49,438 bases of DNA, taken from positions 1 through 49,438 of IMG/VR virus record IMGVR_UViG_3300032156_000018. The stretch is one strand, 5' to 3'. The DNA comes from a virus. Positions 15,176 to 23,215 of the stretch are shown here, piece by piece. The notes beneath the pieces are model-generated. The model was not told where the DNA came from, ran no database searches, and worked only from the letters and a program-made list of their open reading frames with translations. The translations under genes and the position numbers were made by a program. The number at the start of each line of letters is the position of its first letter. The stretch's first letter is position 1.

Positions 15176-15523
15176 ATGAAAGAAATCGAAGTCGACGTGC
15201 CACCCGACGGTGACAATCCAGGGGGGAAGTTCGTTCTCATGCGGCCCAAGGCTGGCATGCGGAATAAGGCAATCATCACAGCAGAGACGCCGCAGGGCAT
15301 CAAGCAGACGGTGCTCGTCATGGAACTGCTGCCCGTATGCGTCAAGACGCATCCGTGGCGCGACATGTACAGGAGCATCCGCGAGGGTCTGGACGACCTT
15401 GAAATCGCGCAGTACGACGTACTCCTCAAGGCGATGGGCGACCTGGTTCAGCCGCCGGAGGATGCGGAAAAAAAGTCCGTGCAGTCGTCAGGCGGGGAAC
15501 CATCCTCGAGTGCGACCCGCTGA
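15176..15523 (+). CDS. tail assembly chaperone (gpG-like)
   Basis: A 115-aa protein from ATG 15176, with AAGGAGG about 12 bases before it. It lies between the tube and tape-measure genes, where lambda G and GT lie. Sequence: an acidic strand MKEIEVDVPP, a central helix DMYRSIREGLDDLEIAQYDV, and a tail EDAEKKSVQSSGG. The codons for EKK contain the heptamer A AAA AAG, allowing a longer -1 frameshift product. Its role would be to hold the tape measure during tail assembly and not enter the virion, by analogy to lambda. Confidence 0.78.
   Translation: MKEIEVDVPPDGDNPGGKFVLMRPKAGMRNKAIITAETPQGIKQTVLVMELLPVCVKTHPWRDMYRSIREGLDDLEIAQYDVLLKAMGDLVQPPEDAEKKSVQSSGGEPSSSATR
15469..15475 (+). other. -1 ribosomal frameshift slippery heptamer A AAA AAG
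   Basis: In the zero frame the codons are GAA AAA AAG, so the heptamer A AAA AAG lies in the exact register needed for -1 slippage, as in E. coli dnaX. It is 48 bases before the zero-frame stop. The -1 frame is open from here to TGA 15694-15696. No stimulatory structure was worked out. Confidence 0.72.
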
Positions 15524-15696
15524 GGCCCTACTTCGACGCGTACCGGTTCTACCGGGCGTTCGGGGCGGGCAAGGACTACGACGACTTCGACTGCGTGACG
15601 GCGGACATGCTGCTGCTCATCGACAGGGAGATGGACGCCGAGGAAGAGCGACAGATGAAACGAGCAGAGGCGAGGCAACGACAACAACATGGCTGA
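15475..15696 (+). CDS. frameshift extension of the tail chaperone (gpT-like)
   Basis: The -1 frame after the slippery site encodes about 73 more residues: a middle rich in aromatic residues (PLRPYFDAYRFYRAF), an acidic stretch (DYDDFDCVTADMLLLIDREM) and a basic, charged end. The composition is that of a real protein, with biased third positions and no stops. It ends 8 bases inside the tape-measure gene. The predicted fusion product is about 173 aa (100 from the zero frame plus 73), like lambda gpGT. This extension has no good start of its own, which supports frameshifting. Confidence 0.68.
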   Translation, partial: VRAVVRRGTILECDPLRPYFDAYRFYRAFGAGKDYDDFDCVTADMLLLIDREMDAEEERQMKRAEARQRQQHG

Positions 15697-17062
15697 GGAA
15701 CTCATAAAGGCGCGCATCGTGTTCGACACGGGCGCGGTGGAGAGAGCAGCGAGGGGCTTGGGCGCAGGCGGTGCCCGTGGCGGAGCCGCTGCGGGCGGCG
15801 GTGGGTTCTTCGCCGGCGCCGGTGCCATAGCCAAGAACATCGCTCAGATAGCGACGGGCGTCGCGATAGGCAACAAGATAGCGGATACCTTCACGAACCT
15901 CATGAACAAGCTCGTGTCGTCCAGCCCGCTGCTGCAGAACACGGTCAACATCATGCGCAAGAGCATGGAGTTCATGCTGAGGCCGATAGGCGACACGATT
16001 GGCAAGATCCTCAAGCCCGTGGCCATCTGGTGGCTCAAGTACGCGCTCAAGTGGTACAAGGACATAGCCCCCAAGATGGAGGGTTGGTTCGGCAAGCTCA
16101 TAGGCAACACGGAAAAAGAAGGCATGGCACCGCCATTGCTGGCCATCGAGACGGCAGCGGTCACCGAAGCAGCAGGCAAAGTGGTCGAACCGCCTGGCGT
16201 TGAGCAGGTCAGGGAGGTCGGCGCACAGATGGCCGAGGTCGGCAAGTCGTCCGCGAGCTTCTCGGAGAAGCTGGGAAAACTGATACCGCTCGGGCTGCTC
16301 GAAACACTAAAGGCGCTCGGCAGCGTGTTCATGGCGCTGTGGGACGCGCTAAAAGGAATCTTTAGCTTCCTGTGGGAGCTGCTCAAGCCAGTAATCGCGG
16401 TGCTCGGCATCGCGCTCCTGGGCGCGCTCAAACTGCTCACGTTCGCGCTCCTGGGCGTTGCGGCAATCATCGAGTTCGTGGCGCTCTTATTCCGGCTCGC
16501 CGCCCTTGGCATCAAGGCCGTCTGGGAATCCATCGCGATCATTGCGAAGAGGATATGGTCAGACGTCAAAGCCGACTTCCTCGACACGGTCAACAAGCTC
16601 AAGACGTTCTTCACCGAGACGATACCCGCCGCTTGGGAGACGCTCCAAACCAAGATAGGCGAGATTTTAACAGGCATCAAGGACGCAGTCAGCGGCGCCG
16701 TCACGTGGATTCTCGGCAAGCTCGACGCGCTGCTGCACCCGTTCGGCGGCGGCAAAAAAGAGGAAAAAGAAGAAAAAGGCGCCGGCGCAAGCATCGGCGG
16801 AACCGCCAAGGCGGGCACCATTCCCGTGCTTAAAGACTTCATGGTTCGGGGCAACACGGTCATCCCGTTCAGTCCTGCGGACACGATCATCGGCACGAAG
16901 GGCGGGTTTCCAGGCGGAACCACGACCAACGTGACGGTCAACATCAGCGCGCTGGACGCCAGTTCCATCAAGGCGGACACTCTCAGGCTCATCACGGACG
17001 CCATCGACAGGGCGCAGCGGAGGGGCATCATGAGCCGAACCATGCAGGCGGCAGGGAGCTAA
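15689..17062 (+). CDS. tape measure protein
   Basis: A 457-aa protein that would set tail length and act in DNA ejection. A Gly/Ala-rich N-terminus is followed by amphipathic helices, then several strongly hydrophobic helices at about 215-285 (SVFMALWDALKGIFSFLWEL, VLGIALLGALKLLTFALLG). A Lys/Glu-rich segment (GGGKKEEKEEKGAG) precedes a beta-rich C-terminus (TTTNVTVNISALDASSIK). At roughly 1.5 angstrom per residue the tail would be near 65-70 nm, which is short for a siphovirus. It is next to the chaperone pair, as expected. Confidence 0.85.
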   Translation: MAEELIKARIVFDTGAVERAARGLGAGGARGGAAAGGGGFFAGAGAIAKNIAQIATGVAIGNKIADTFTNLMNKLVSSSPLLQNTVNIMRKSMEFMLRPIGDTIGKILKPVAIWWLKYALKWYKDIAPKMEGWFGKLIGNTEKEGMAPPLLAIETAAVTEAAGKVVEPPGVEQVREVGAQMAEVGKSSASFSEKLGKLIPLGLLETLKALGSVFMALWDALKGIFSFLWELLKPVIAVLGIALLGALKLLTFALLGVAAIIEFVALLFRLAALGIKAVWESIAIIAKRIWSDVKADFLDTVNKLKTFFTETIPAAWETLQTKIGEILTGIKDAVSGAVTWILGKLDALLHPFGGGKKEEKEEKGAGASIGGTAKAGTIPVLKDFMVRGNTVIPFSPADTIIGTKGGFPGGTTTNVTVNISALDASSIKADTLRLITDAIDRAQRRGIMSRTMQAAGS

Positions 17063-17063
17063 A

Positions 17064-17438
17064 ATGGGCGGAACACTCGGAACCGTGGCGCTGGACAACA
17101 TCCAAGAGATAAGCCACAGGAAAAGCGGCAACATCATCGTCATACCCATACCCACGAAGGACTCGAAGGACACGGAGACGTTCGACATGGGCGGCAACCA
17201 GGAGGTCGTCACGATAAACGGCTACTACACGAGCACGGCGATAGCCGACACGAAAGCCAAGGCTGACGCACTTCTCGCTCTCATGGACGCCGACCAGGCG
17301 GTCGTTGATTTGACAACGCTCCAGGTCGGGACGCTCAAGGTGCGCGTGACAACCGTCCAGATCACATGGGCATTAGACACGACCGCGACGTCCGTGGTAG
17401 CGTCCTACGTGGTCGAGTGCATCCGGACGAAGGAGTGA
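17064..17438 (+). CDS. minor tail/distal tail protein
   Basis: A 124-aa beta-rich protein following the tape measure by one base. The pattern ISHRKSGNIIVIPIPTKDS, then FDMGGNQEVVTINGYY, and a C-terminal strand VVASYVVECIRTK recalls small baseplate-joining proteins that precede the hub in long-tailed phages. No specific family is named. Position supports a role at the tail tip. Confidence 0.62.
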   Translation: MGGTLGTVALDNIQEISHRKSGNIIVIPIPTKDSKDTETFDMGGNQEVVTINGYYTSTAIADTKAKADALLALMDADQAVVDLTTLQVGTLKVRVTTVQITWALDTTATSVVASYVVECIRTKE

Positions 17439-17445
17439 GGTCAAG

Positions 17446-19302
17446 ATGGCGGAGCGGCTCAAGACTCAGGTGAAGGTCGACGGGATAGACGTCACGACCA
17501 CGGTGGCGAGCTGGTCGGTCGTGTCCACGTTCGGTTGCTCCATCTCGGAATGCACCATCCGCGTCACGGACTCGGTCAAGAAGCTGCTGAATCTTGCCAA
17601 CGGCCAGACGATCACAATCAAGCGCGGGATAACGGGCACTGAGGAGTTTGTGTTCGAGGGCATCGTCGACGAGGTCAGACCCGAGTACCCGCAGGTCATG
17701 ATTCTCGGCAAGGACAGGTTAATCGAGCTGCTGCGCAACGAGGTGACGAAATCGTATGACATTGACATCGACATCCAGGCCGGGATAGGCAGCGAGATAT
17801 TCAAGGATCTCGTGAACACGTACACACCGCTCGTTGCCGACAACACCACGGTCGTGCCGACGCCAGCGGACGCCACGCTCACCAAGTTCATCTGCAACCA
17901 CGTGGACGTGTTCCAGAGGGCGCTCGCATTGGCTGACATCTACGACTGCCAGATCCGGTACAGCGCCGTGACCGGCAAGGTGCACTTCGAGCCGAAGGGC
18001 TTCATTGATGAAACAGGAACACCGCTGCAGGTCGGGGCCAACATCTCGCAGCCGCTCAAGTTCGAGCTCGACAACACGCAGTGCGTGAACGATTTAACCG
18101 TCGAGGGTGCCGTCCAGGACACGGAAGTCGAGGAGAGCTTCGTGGGCGACGGCACAACCGCAGTATTCACGCTGGCGTTCGTTCCGTCAAGTGTGCGCAC
18201 CAAGGTGGCGGGCTCGGACAAGACGCTGGGCGTGCCCGACTCCACGTCCACGTACGACTACTCGGTCGACAAGGACAGCAAGCAAATCAGGTTCGTGACC
18301 GCAAGCATACCCGCGTTCGGCGCAGCCGTGAACGTCACGTACATCACGCCCAAGCCGGTGCCGATCCGCGTCAAGAACAGCGCGAGCATCGGACTCTACG
18401 GAACCTATCGCATGACGAAGCACTTCGAGGACGTGCAGACCGTCACGGACGCGCGCAAGAAGGGCGAGCAGTTTGTGGCTCAGTACGGCGTCCCGTTCGT
18501 CCGGTGCAGGGTTCCGGTCATCGGTGCCATGACGAGCTGCGCTCCGGGCGAGATGCGGCGCGTCATCGACACGCAAAACTCAATCACCGAAGACCTCGTC
18601 GTCACGCAGGTGCAGAAGCGCTGGCCTGAGCACGAGGACCTTGTCAGCGTTGGCAACAAGGAGTACAAGACGCAAGAACACGACACGAAGCTGAGCGAGC
18701 GGATAAAACGGCTCGAGGAGGAGCTCGTGAAGAACCAGGACATACTCATCAGCGTTGAGTCGTTCGATAACGTGCTGCGGGTTCGCAAGCGGTTCGCACG
18801 GCTGCTCAACAAGGACTGGACGGGCACGCCCGTGCTCATCTGGGACCACGCGATATCCGGCAACTGGGATGACCAGGACTGGGGCGAGGACGACGATTCC
18901 GACGAGCCGGCACCGGAGCTCAAGCGGCTCGTGTGGCCTGATTCCACGTTCGAGGAGGAGTTCATCGACACGGAGTTCAAGGATGCGGGCGCAACAACGG
19001 CCACGTGGAACGTGGCAACGCAAACCCTGTCGTTCGCGCCCGGCCAGATCGCACAGAGCACAGTAGTGTACACGAACGACGAGACGTACGTGAGCGCATT
19101 GGTCACCGTCACGTTCGCAGGCGTGCCGGCATTCTTCATCTCATCCGACAGCGGCGCCACGTGGACGGCCTGCGCGGGCCTGACAAGCGGCAAGTCCAAG
19201 ACCATAGCGATAACCAGTACGACGGGCAAGAACCTCAAGTGGAAGGCGACGGGCACGACCGGGGACAGCATCACGAGCATACTCATTACACCGGGGGTGT
19301 GA
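17446..19302 (+). CDS. baseplate/tail hub protein
   Basis: A 618-aa tail-tip protein. The first 200 residues have the strand pattern of gp27/late-control-D-like hub domains (TQVKVDGIDVTTTVASWSVV, then ITIKRGITGTEEFVFEGIVD). Residues about 235-305 form an inserted beta-sandwich (GDGTTAVFTLAFVPSS to NVTYITP), like the one in the tail terminator at 13396. A coiled-coil segment (KLSERIKRLEEELVKNQ) and an acidic loop (WDDQDWGEDDDSDEPAP) lead to C-terminal beta domains probably exposed for receptor contact. It follows the small distal tail gene and precedes fibre genes. Function is assigned by order and fold pattern. Confidence 0.72.
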   Translation: MAERLKTQVKVDGIDVTTTVASWSVVSTFGCSISECTIRVTDSVKKLLNLANGQTITIKRGITGTEEFVFEGIVDEVRPEYPQVMILGKDRLIELLRNEVTKSYDIDIDIQAGIGSEIFKDLVNTYTPLVADNTTVVPTPADATLTKFICNHVDVFQRALALADIYDCQIRYSAVTGKVHFEPKGFIDETGTPLQVGANISQPLKFELDNTQCVNDLTVEGAVQDTEVEESFVGDGTTAVFTLAFVPSSVRTKVAGSDKTLGVPDSTSTYDYSVDKDSKQIRFVTASIPAFGAAVNVTYITPKPVPIRVKNSASIGLYGTYRMTKHFEDVQTVTDARKKGEQFVAQYGVPFVRCRVPVIGAMTSCAPGEMRRVIDTQNSITEDLVVTQVQKRWPEHEDLVSVGNKEYKTQEHDTKLSERIKRLEEELVKNQDILISVESFDNVLRVRKRFARLLNKDWTGTPVLIWDHAISGNWDDQDWGEDDDSDEPAPELKRLVWPDSTFEEEFIDTEFKDAGATTATWNVATQTLSFAPGQIAQSTVVYTNDETYVSALVTVTFAGVPAFFISSDSGATWTACAGLTSGKSKTIAITSTTGKNLKWKATGTTGDSITSILITPGV

Positions 19303-19306
19303 AAAC

Positions 19307-20188
19307 ATGACAGGCAGCACAGGAATCCCGAACGTGGCGATTGACGCCATCATGAAGCGGGCGTACACAACAACCGCGACAGAGCTTCCCCCGAGCAGGT
19401 TCCAGGTCGGCCAGGACGGCACGGCTTTCTCGCCCGCCGACACGGTGCTCTTGGACCCCGTGCCAATCACCGGCACCGAGGTCGTGGACGCGTGCGACGC
19501 GGTCCTCGGGTGGGCCGCAGGCACGGACTCAGCGGTGACTCTCAACACGACGAGCTTCGTGGAGGGCACGGGCTCTCTCTCTCTGGCCAAGAGCGGAACC
19601 ACCGGGACGACGGCCTCGATGGACAAGACAACGCCGAGCCTCAACTTCACGAGCAAAACCTTTTTTTGCTTCGTCAAGATTGTGGCACTGGCGGACCTCA
19701 AGAGCAGCGGCACGGCTCTGAGGGTTCGGTTCGGCAGCGACTCGTCCAACTACTACCAGTACGACGTCGACATCGCGTTCCTCATCGCCGGCTGGAACCT
19801 CATCGCGTTCAAGAGCACGGACGCGGTTGTCATTGGCACGCCGGTAATCGCCGCGTGCGACTACACGTACGTGGCTGTGTTCACGGACGCAGCGGGCGAC
19901 ACGATAGCGGCGGACCGAATCCTGTGGGACGACATGAAGCTGGCAAGCGACGACGACTTCTACAAGGCGCTCGAGCCGGGCTACCCTGCGGTCGACACCG
20001 TGACCGACCAAGTGACATACGAGGGGCGGCTGACAACCACCGAGGCGAACGGCACGCTGATACGGGAGTTCGGCCCGTTCGACGCGAATTCGTCTCCGCT
20101 CCTGTGGAACCGAAGCACGATCAACCCGTTCAGCAAATCTCAGTCGGACGAGGCAATCTTCCAGGAAGTCGTGAGGTTCACGAGGTGA
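19307..20188 (+). CDS. tail-tip protein with beta-sandwich (carbohydrate-binding-like) domain
   Basis: A 293-aa protein. The N-terminus (MTGSTGIPNVAIDAIMKRAY) probably docks to the hub. The middle (about 60-220) has the jelly-roll pattern of phage carbohydrate-binding modules (GTGSLSLAKSGTTGTTASMD, KTFFCFVKIVALADLKSSG, AGWNLIAFKS). The C-terminus (FPFDANSSPLLWNRSTI-like; visible FGPFDANSSPLLWNRSTINP) is typical of tail proteins with a final beta domain. Likely a receptor-binding or fibre-attachment protein. Confidence 0.6.
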   Translation: MTGSTGIPNVAIDAIMKRAYTTTATELPPSRFQVGQDGTAFSPADTVLLDPVPITGTEVVDACDAVLGWAAGTDSAVTLNTTSFVEGTGSLSLAKSGTTGTTASMDKTTPSLNFTSKTFFCFVKIVALADLKSSGTALRVRFGSDSSNYYQYDVDIAFLIAGWNLIAFKSTDAVVIGTPVIAACDYTYVAVFTDAAGDTIAADRILWDDMKLASDDDFYKALEPGYPAVDTVTDQVTYEGRLTTTEANGTLIREFGPFDANSSPLLWNRSTINPFSKSQSDEAIFQEVVRFTR

Positions 20189-20197
20189 TGAGGCAAC

Positions 20198-21133
20198 ATG
20201 GGAATCTTTGATGTGACCAACACGTTCAGCGCAGGAACCAAGGCAAAGGCGAGCGAAGTCAACACGAACTTCGGCGACACAATCAACACCGCCCTGCTCG
20301 TCTCAGCGCTCAGGAAATACTTCGGGAAGGCCCAGTACGTGCATCCGTTCAGCCTCGCGGCAGGGACGTCATCAGTCGACAGCGGGAACGTCTATCTTCT
20401 GAAGAGCCTGACGATGTCCGGCGGCACTCTCACAGTGACACACGATACCTGTTCGAGTTCCACAGTCTCCGTCCAGCTCCCGACAGCGCACTTCCCTGTT
20501 GTGTTCATCGTTGATGGCGATGTCTCCATAACAAGCGGCACGATAGACTTCAAGGGCCAGGGCTACGCTGGAGGCGCAGGAGGGTTGGGCGGGGGGAGCC
20601 CACACTCAGGCGTTAGTGGAAAGGGCTGCGAGGTGAAATGCGGCTACGCAGCAGGAACAACAGGAGGCGGCGGTGGCGCTGTTGGAACTCCAGGCGGCGG
20701 AGCATCCGGCTCAGCAAGCAACGGAACAGCGGGCTCCGGAGGCGGAGGGGCAGCCGGAGTCTATACTGCGTTCAGCGCAGCCGAAATCCCTGATGACTTC
20801 TACAACGCACTCAACATCTTCTCAGGTGCTGGAGGCGGAGGTGGCGGTGGCACCACTTCTTATGACGGTGCCCCTGGTGGAGACGGCGGTCTCTCGCTCA
20901 TCATCATCTGCTCAGGAAACCTTATTTTCACAGGCGGCACGATAGATGTGCGAGGGAATGCTGGAAGTTCTGGATTTGATAAAAGCGGTGGTGGTGGTGC
21001 AGGCGGCGACATCCTGTTCCTCTATCACGGCACATACACCTCTGGCGGAACAACGCTCTGCACAGGCGGCGCAGGCGGCTCTCCTGGCGGCGGTTCAGGC
21101 GGCAACGGCCAACTGAGGGCAGCTTCGTTCTGA
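20198..21133 (+). CDS. glycine-rich tail fibre/adhesin
   Basis: A 311-aa fibre protein. The N-terminal block TFSAGTKAKASEVNTNF is a common phage tail-fibre attachment sequence. The second half has long glycine runs (GGAGGLGGGSP, TTGGGGGAVGTPGGGASG, GAGGGGGGGTTS) separated by short conserved linkers. This is the arrangement of polyglycine-sandwich adhesin tips such as S16 gp38, in which variable loops lie between glycine-rich helices. Position after the hub and tip genes supports a host-recognition role. DNA here is slightly AT-richer than its neighbours. Confidence 0.72.
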   Translation: MGIFDVTNTFSAGTKAKASEVNTNFGDTINTALLVSALRKYFGKAQYVHPFSLAAGTSSVDSGNVYLLKSLTMSGGTLTVTHDTCSSSTVSVQLPTAHFPVVFIVDGDVSITSGTIDFKGQGYAGGAGGLGGGSPHSGVSGKGCEVKCGYAAGTTGGGGGAVGTPGGGASGSASNGTAGSGGGGAAGVYTAFSAAEIPDDFYNALNIFSGAGGGGGGGTTSYDGAPGGDGGLSLIIICSGNLIFTGGTIDVRGNAGSSGFDKSGGGGAGGDILFLYHGTYTSGGTTLCTGGAGGSPGGGSGGNGQLRAASF

Positions 21134-21142
21134 GGCTTTGAG

Positions 21143-22048
21143 ATGGCGCGATTTATGGACTTCATTTGGCGAAAGCTGAAAGAACTCTGCTGCACGTCGG
21201 AACACGGGATCATCCAGTCGCTCGACGCAGACCTCAAGGACACGATGGCCGAGGCTGAGCAGAGCAAGGCGCGCATAACGAGCCTGCAGGCAGAGAACGA
21301 CGAGCTCAAGAAGGCCGCGAGGCCCGTTCCGGAAGCCATAGTCAACAAGGCACGGGACATCCAGGGTTCGTACCCGGCGGCCAACATCGTGTATGCGGGC
21401 TACACGATAAAGCTCAAGAACCGGAACGTGACGCCTGAGATCCGCGTGCAGGACTTCGTCCACGTGCTACCGTCTCACCGGCTCTGGTGCGAGAAGCGAA
21501 ACCTGCTGCTGACCACGTACGTGGAGAACAACCCGGACGCGAACTTTGGCGAGCTCGTCAACGAGCTCATGATGGACATATATCTCGCATGGCTGGGCAG
21601 CAAGACGTACGTGACTGACGCGGAGCTGTATGGCGTCGACGAGCAGTGGGCGCCGGCGCTGGACACGTGGTACGTGCGCACGATGGACTGCGAGAACAGC
21701 ACCCTGGAACTTATGGACTTGTTCGAGGCTGCGGGCCTGACGGGCATCCTCCGCGCGTTCTACTGGAACGTGTGCGGAGCAACATTCTCAGGGTTCGGAC
21801 ACTCGACGCTCAATGCGTACGACTTCCGAGACGACTGCTTCAGGCACATGGAGACGACCGCGACGGTCACGAACCTCAAGACGTTCCACGACCTGCCGCG
21901 CTGGGACAACGCAGCGGACGATAGCAACATCAAGGACGTGTGGTGGAGCTTCAATTCGGAAACCGCGAGGCACACGTTCTCGACGGCAGGCGCGAAAAAG
22001 TCGTACAGCAAGCGAGATAGGTTCCGGAACTTCATCATCAAGAAGTGA
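21143..22048 (+). CDS. transglutaminase-like cysteine peptidase, lysis or wall-degrading candidate
   Basis: A 301-aa protein. An N-terminal coiled coil (about 25-60) is followed by a transglutaminase-like domain: Tyr/Asp/Trp context DEQWAPALDTWYVRTMDCEN with candidate nucleophile C183, LMDLFEAAG helix, GFGHSTLNAY with candidate H220, and HMETTA where E237 sits in place of the usual Asp. The same fold serves the pseudomurein endoisopeptidases of methanogen viruses and various cysteine peptidases. Coming after the fibre genes and before two holin-like membrane proteins, it is the best candidate for the cell-envelope-degrading enzyme. It could instead be a virion-borne tail enzyme. The substrate cannot be read from the sequence. 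Confidence 0.6.
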   Translation: MARFMDFIWRKLKELCCTSEHGIIQSLDADLKDTMAEAEQSKARITSLQAENDELKKAARPVPEAIVNKARDIQGSYPAANIVYAGYTIKLKNRNVTPEIRVQDFVHVLPSHRLWCEKRNLLLTTYVENNPDANFGELVNELMMDIYLAWLGSKTYVTDAELYGVDEQWAPALDTWYVRTMDCENSTLELMDLFEAAGLTGILRAFYWNVCGATFSGFGHSTLNAYDFRDDCFRHMETTATVTNLKTFHDLPRWDNAADDSNIKDVWWSFNSETARHTFSTAGAKKSYSKRDRFRNFIIKK

Positions 22049-22053
22049 CGCGA

Positions 22054-22356
22054 ATGGCACGAACCAACGGCAACGGCTGGAAGTCAAAGACTGACGTGTG
22101 GCAGGGCTACGTGAAGGCAAAGCTCGAGGACATCTACAACGAGCAGAAGGACCTCAAGGCAGCACTGAAAGACCACCGAGACGACACGGACAAAAGATTC
22201 GACAAGCTTGAAACGCGAGTCCACGCGCTCGAGAAGTTCAAGGACAACGTCAAGATGGCGGTAGCTACCATAGCGACAAGCGTGACGATTCTGTTCAACC
22301 TCGTGGTGCTGTTCCTCAAGGACGTGCTTGTTGGCTTGAAGGGCAAGGGTGCGTGA
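22054..22356 (+). CDS. XhlA-like holin/membrane protein
   Basis: A 100-aa protein from ATG 22054. A charged N-terminus leads into a coiled coil (DDTDKRFDKLETRVHALEKF) and one C-terminal membrane helix (ATIATSVTILFNLVVLFLK) with a short basic end. That coil-then-span layout is the one seen in XhlA-type lysis proteins. It directly follows the transglutaminase-like gene and precedes another membrane protein, forming a plausible lysis block. Confidence 0.6.
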   Translation: MARTNGNGWKSKTDVWQGYVKAKLEDIYNEQKDLKAALKDHRDDTDKRFDKLETRVHALEKFKDNVKMAVATIATSVTILFNLVVLFLKDVLVGLKGKGA

Positions 22357-22357
22357 C

Positions 22358-22759
22358 ATGGTGCCCGAATTGTGGCTCAACGCGTGCATCGTGGCCGCAC
22401 TGGCGTTCGTGGCCCTTGGGCTGCTGCTGGAATCGCTCGACAAAAAACGGAGAGGTGAGGGAACAATGAACTGGAAGACAATCAAGCCGTGGGCCGACAA
22501 AGCACTGAACGTACTCGTGCCGGCGGCCTGCACGGGGATCATCGCAGGGGCAACGGTGTACGCGGAGAACCTCGACAAGCCGCTCAACGTGGCGCTCGGT
22601 GCCGCAGGGGTCGCCGCAATCATCGCGTTCGCCGCCGAAGTGCGAAACTACTGGTCAAAACGGAAGGCCGCCACGGGGCGCACAGGGGCTTCAAAAGGCC
22701 GCGTGAAAGGAGCCCCAAAGGGCGGCTGGAACCGCAAGATGCTCCTGTTCCAGCGCTGA
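22358..22759 (+). CDS. holin-like membrane protein with an internal start
   Basis: A 133-aa protein from ATG 22358. It has a first membrane helix (ACIVAALAFVALGLLLESL), then M37 (ATG 22466), and a second hydrophobic pair (LNVLVPAACTGIIAGATVY and LGAAGVAAIIAFAAEV). The C-terminus is very basic (KRKAATGRTGASKGRVKG). The internal ATG 22466 has an excellent ribosome site, GGAGAGGTGAGG, seven bases upstream and is in frame. Translation from it gives a 97-aa form without the first membrane helix, reminiscent of holin/antiholin pairs. Whether the long form, the short form or both are made is open. Confidence 0.58.
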   Translation: MVPELWLNACIVAALAFVALGLLLESLDKKRRGEGTMNWKTIKPWADKALNVLVPAACTGIIAGATVYAENLDKPLNVALGAAGVAAIIAFAAEVRNYWSKRKAATGRTGASKGRVKGAPKGGWNRKMLLFQR

Positions 22760-22773
22760 GTCGTAAATCCTCC

Positions 22774-22792
22774 GAAAGTTTTTTAAATGCAG
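22774..22792 (+). promoter_or_regulatory. archaeal promoter, copy 1 of GAAAGTTTTTTAAATGCAG
   Basis: A BRE/TATA-like element in GC-rich DNA just after the lysis genes, identical over 19 bases to 23761-23779. Expected transcription start is near 22,810, upstream of the small genes at 22857 and 23060, so it probably drives the early region. Confidence 0.72.
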
Positions 22793-22856
22793 AATCACCT
22801 ACGTAGAGGCAGGACGGCACGCCGGCGCCGAGCAGAGGCCGACGGGGGCAACGACT

Positions 22857-23063
22857 ATGACCAACAACCAAGAAACCAAGGACGTCTCCTTCGCATGCCC
22901 AAAGTGCCACGGACAGGGATGCGCGCACTGCAGGTGCGGCGGCAAGATGACATCACGGTCCCGCGCGCCACGCGCGCGAGATAGCGCAACTTCTCCCGGT
23001 TCGGTCTGTAGTCCAGCCGGGCCGGGGGTCGTTGCCCCAATCAACGGAGGTGTGACGAGATGA
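22857..23063 (+). CDS. small cysteine-rich protein
   Basis: 68 aa. The first 31 residues hold a zinc-binding-like pattern (CPKCHGQGCAHCRCGGK). The rest is low-complexity Arg/Ser/Pro/Gly and its codons are less typical of this virus, so the true end is uncertain. A base-pairing stretch at about 23,000-23,025 (CCCGG with CCGGG) lies inside the tail. The stop overlaps the ATG of the next gene, downstream of an ACGGAGGTGTGAC ribosome site. Confidence 0.4.
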   Translation: MTNNQETKDVSFACPKCHGQGCAHCRCGGKMTSRSRAPRARDSATSPGSVCSPAGPGVVAPINGGVTR

Positions 23064-23215
23064 CAGACGAAATGAAGGACGACAAGGAGCAATGGGTGCG
23101 CAAAACCATAGGCGCGTCAAAGGATGCGGACATCACGAGGCTGGCCGTGCAGACGGAGATCGCATGGCAACTCAAGCGCATCGCGGACCGGCTCGACAGG
23201 GGGTTGCCACGATGA
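23060..23215 (+). CDS. 51-aa helical protein
   Basis: ATG 23060 has GGAGGTGTGA in place and the gene ends in an ATGA overlap with the next. The protein is charged and helical (DKEQWVRKTIGASKDADITR, then QLKRIADRLDRGLP). Codon bias matches neighbours. It probably partners the Gp157/Gam-like protein that follows, but this rests on coupling only. Confidence 0.5.
   Translation: MTDEMKDDKEQWVRKTIGASKDADITRLAVQTEIAWQLKRIADRLDRGLPR

Noticed and set aside
15844-17043. Long minus-strand open frame over the tape-measure gene (399 codons)
   Set aside because: It is the shadow of a GC-rich, codon-biased + strand gene; it is Ser/Met/Pro-rich without structure and all neighbours are on the + strand.
22985-23030. 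Possible tRNA (CCCGGTTCGG with a pairing CCGGG)
   Set aside because: No consistent cloverleaf, no T-loop consensus and no acceptor stem.
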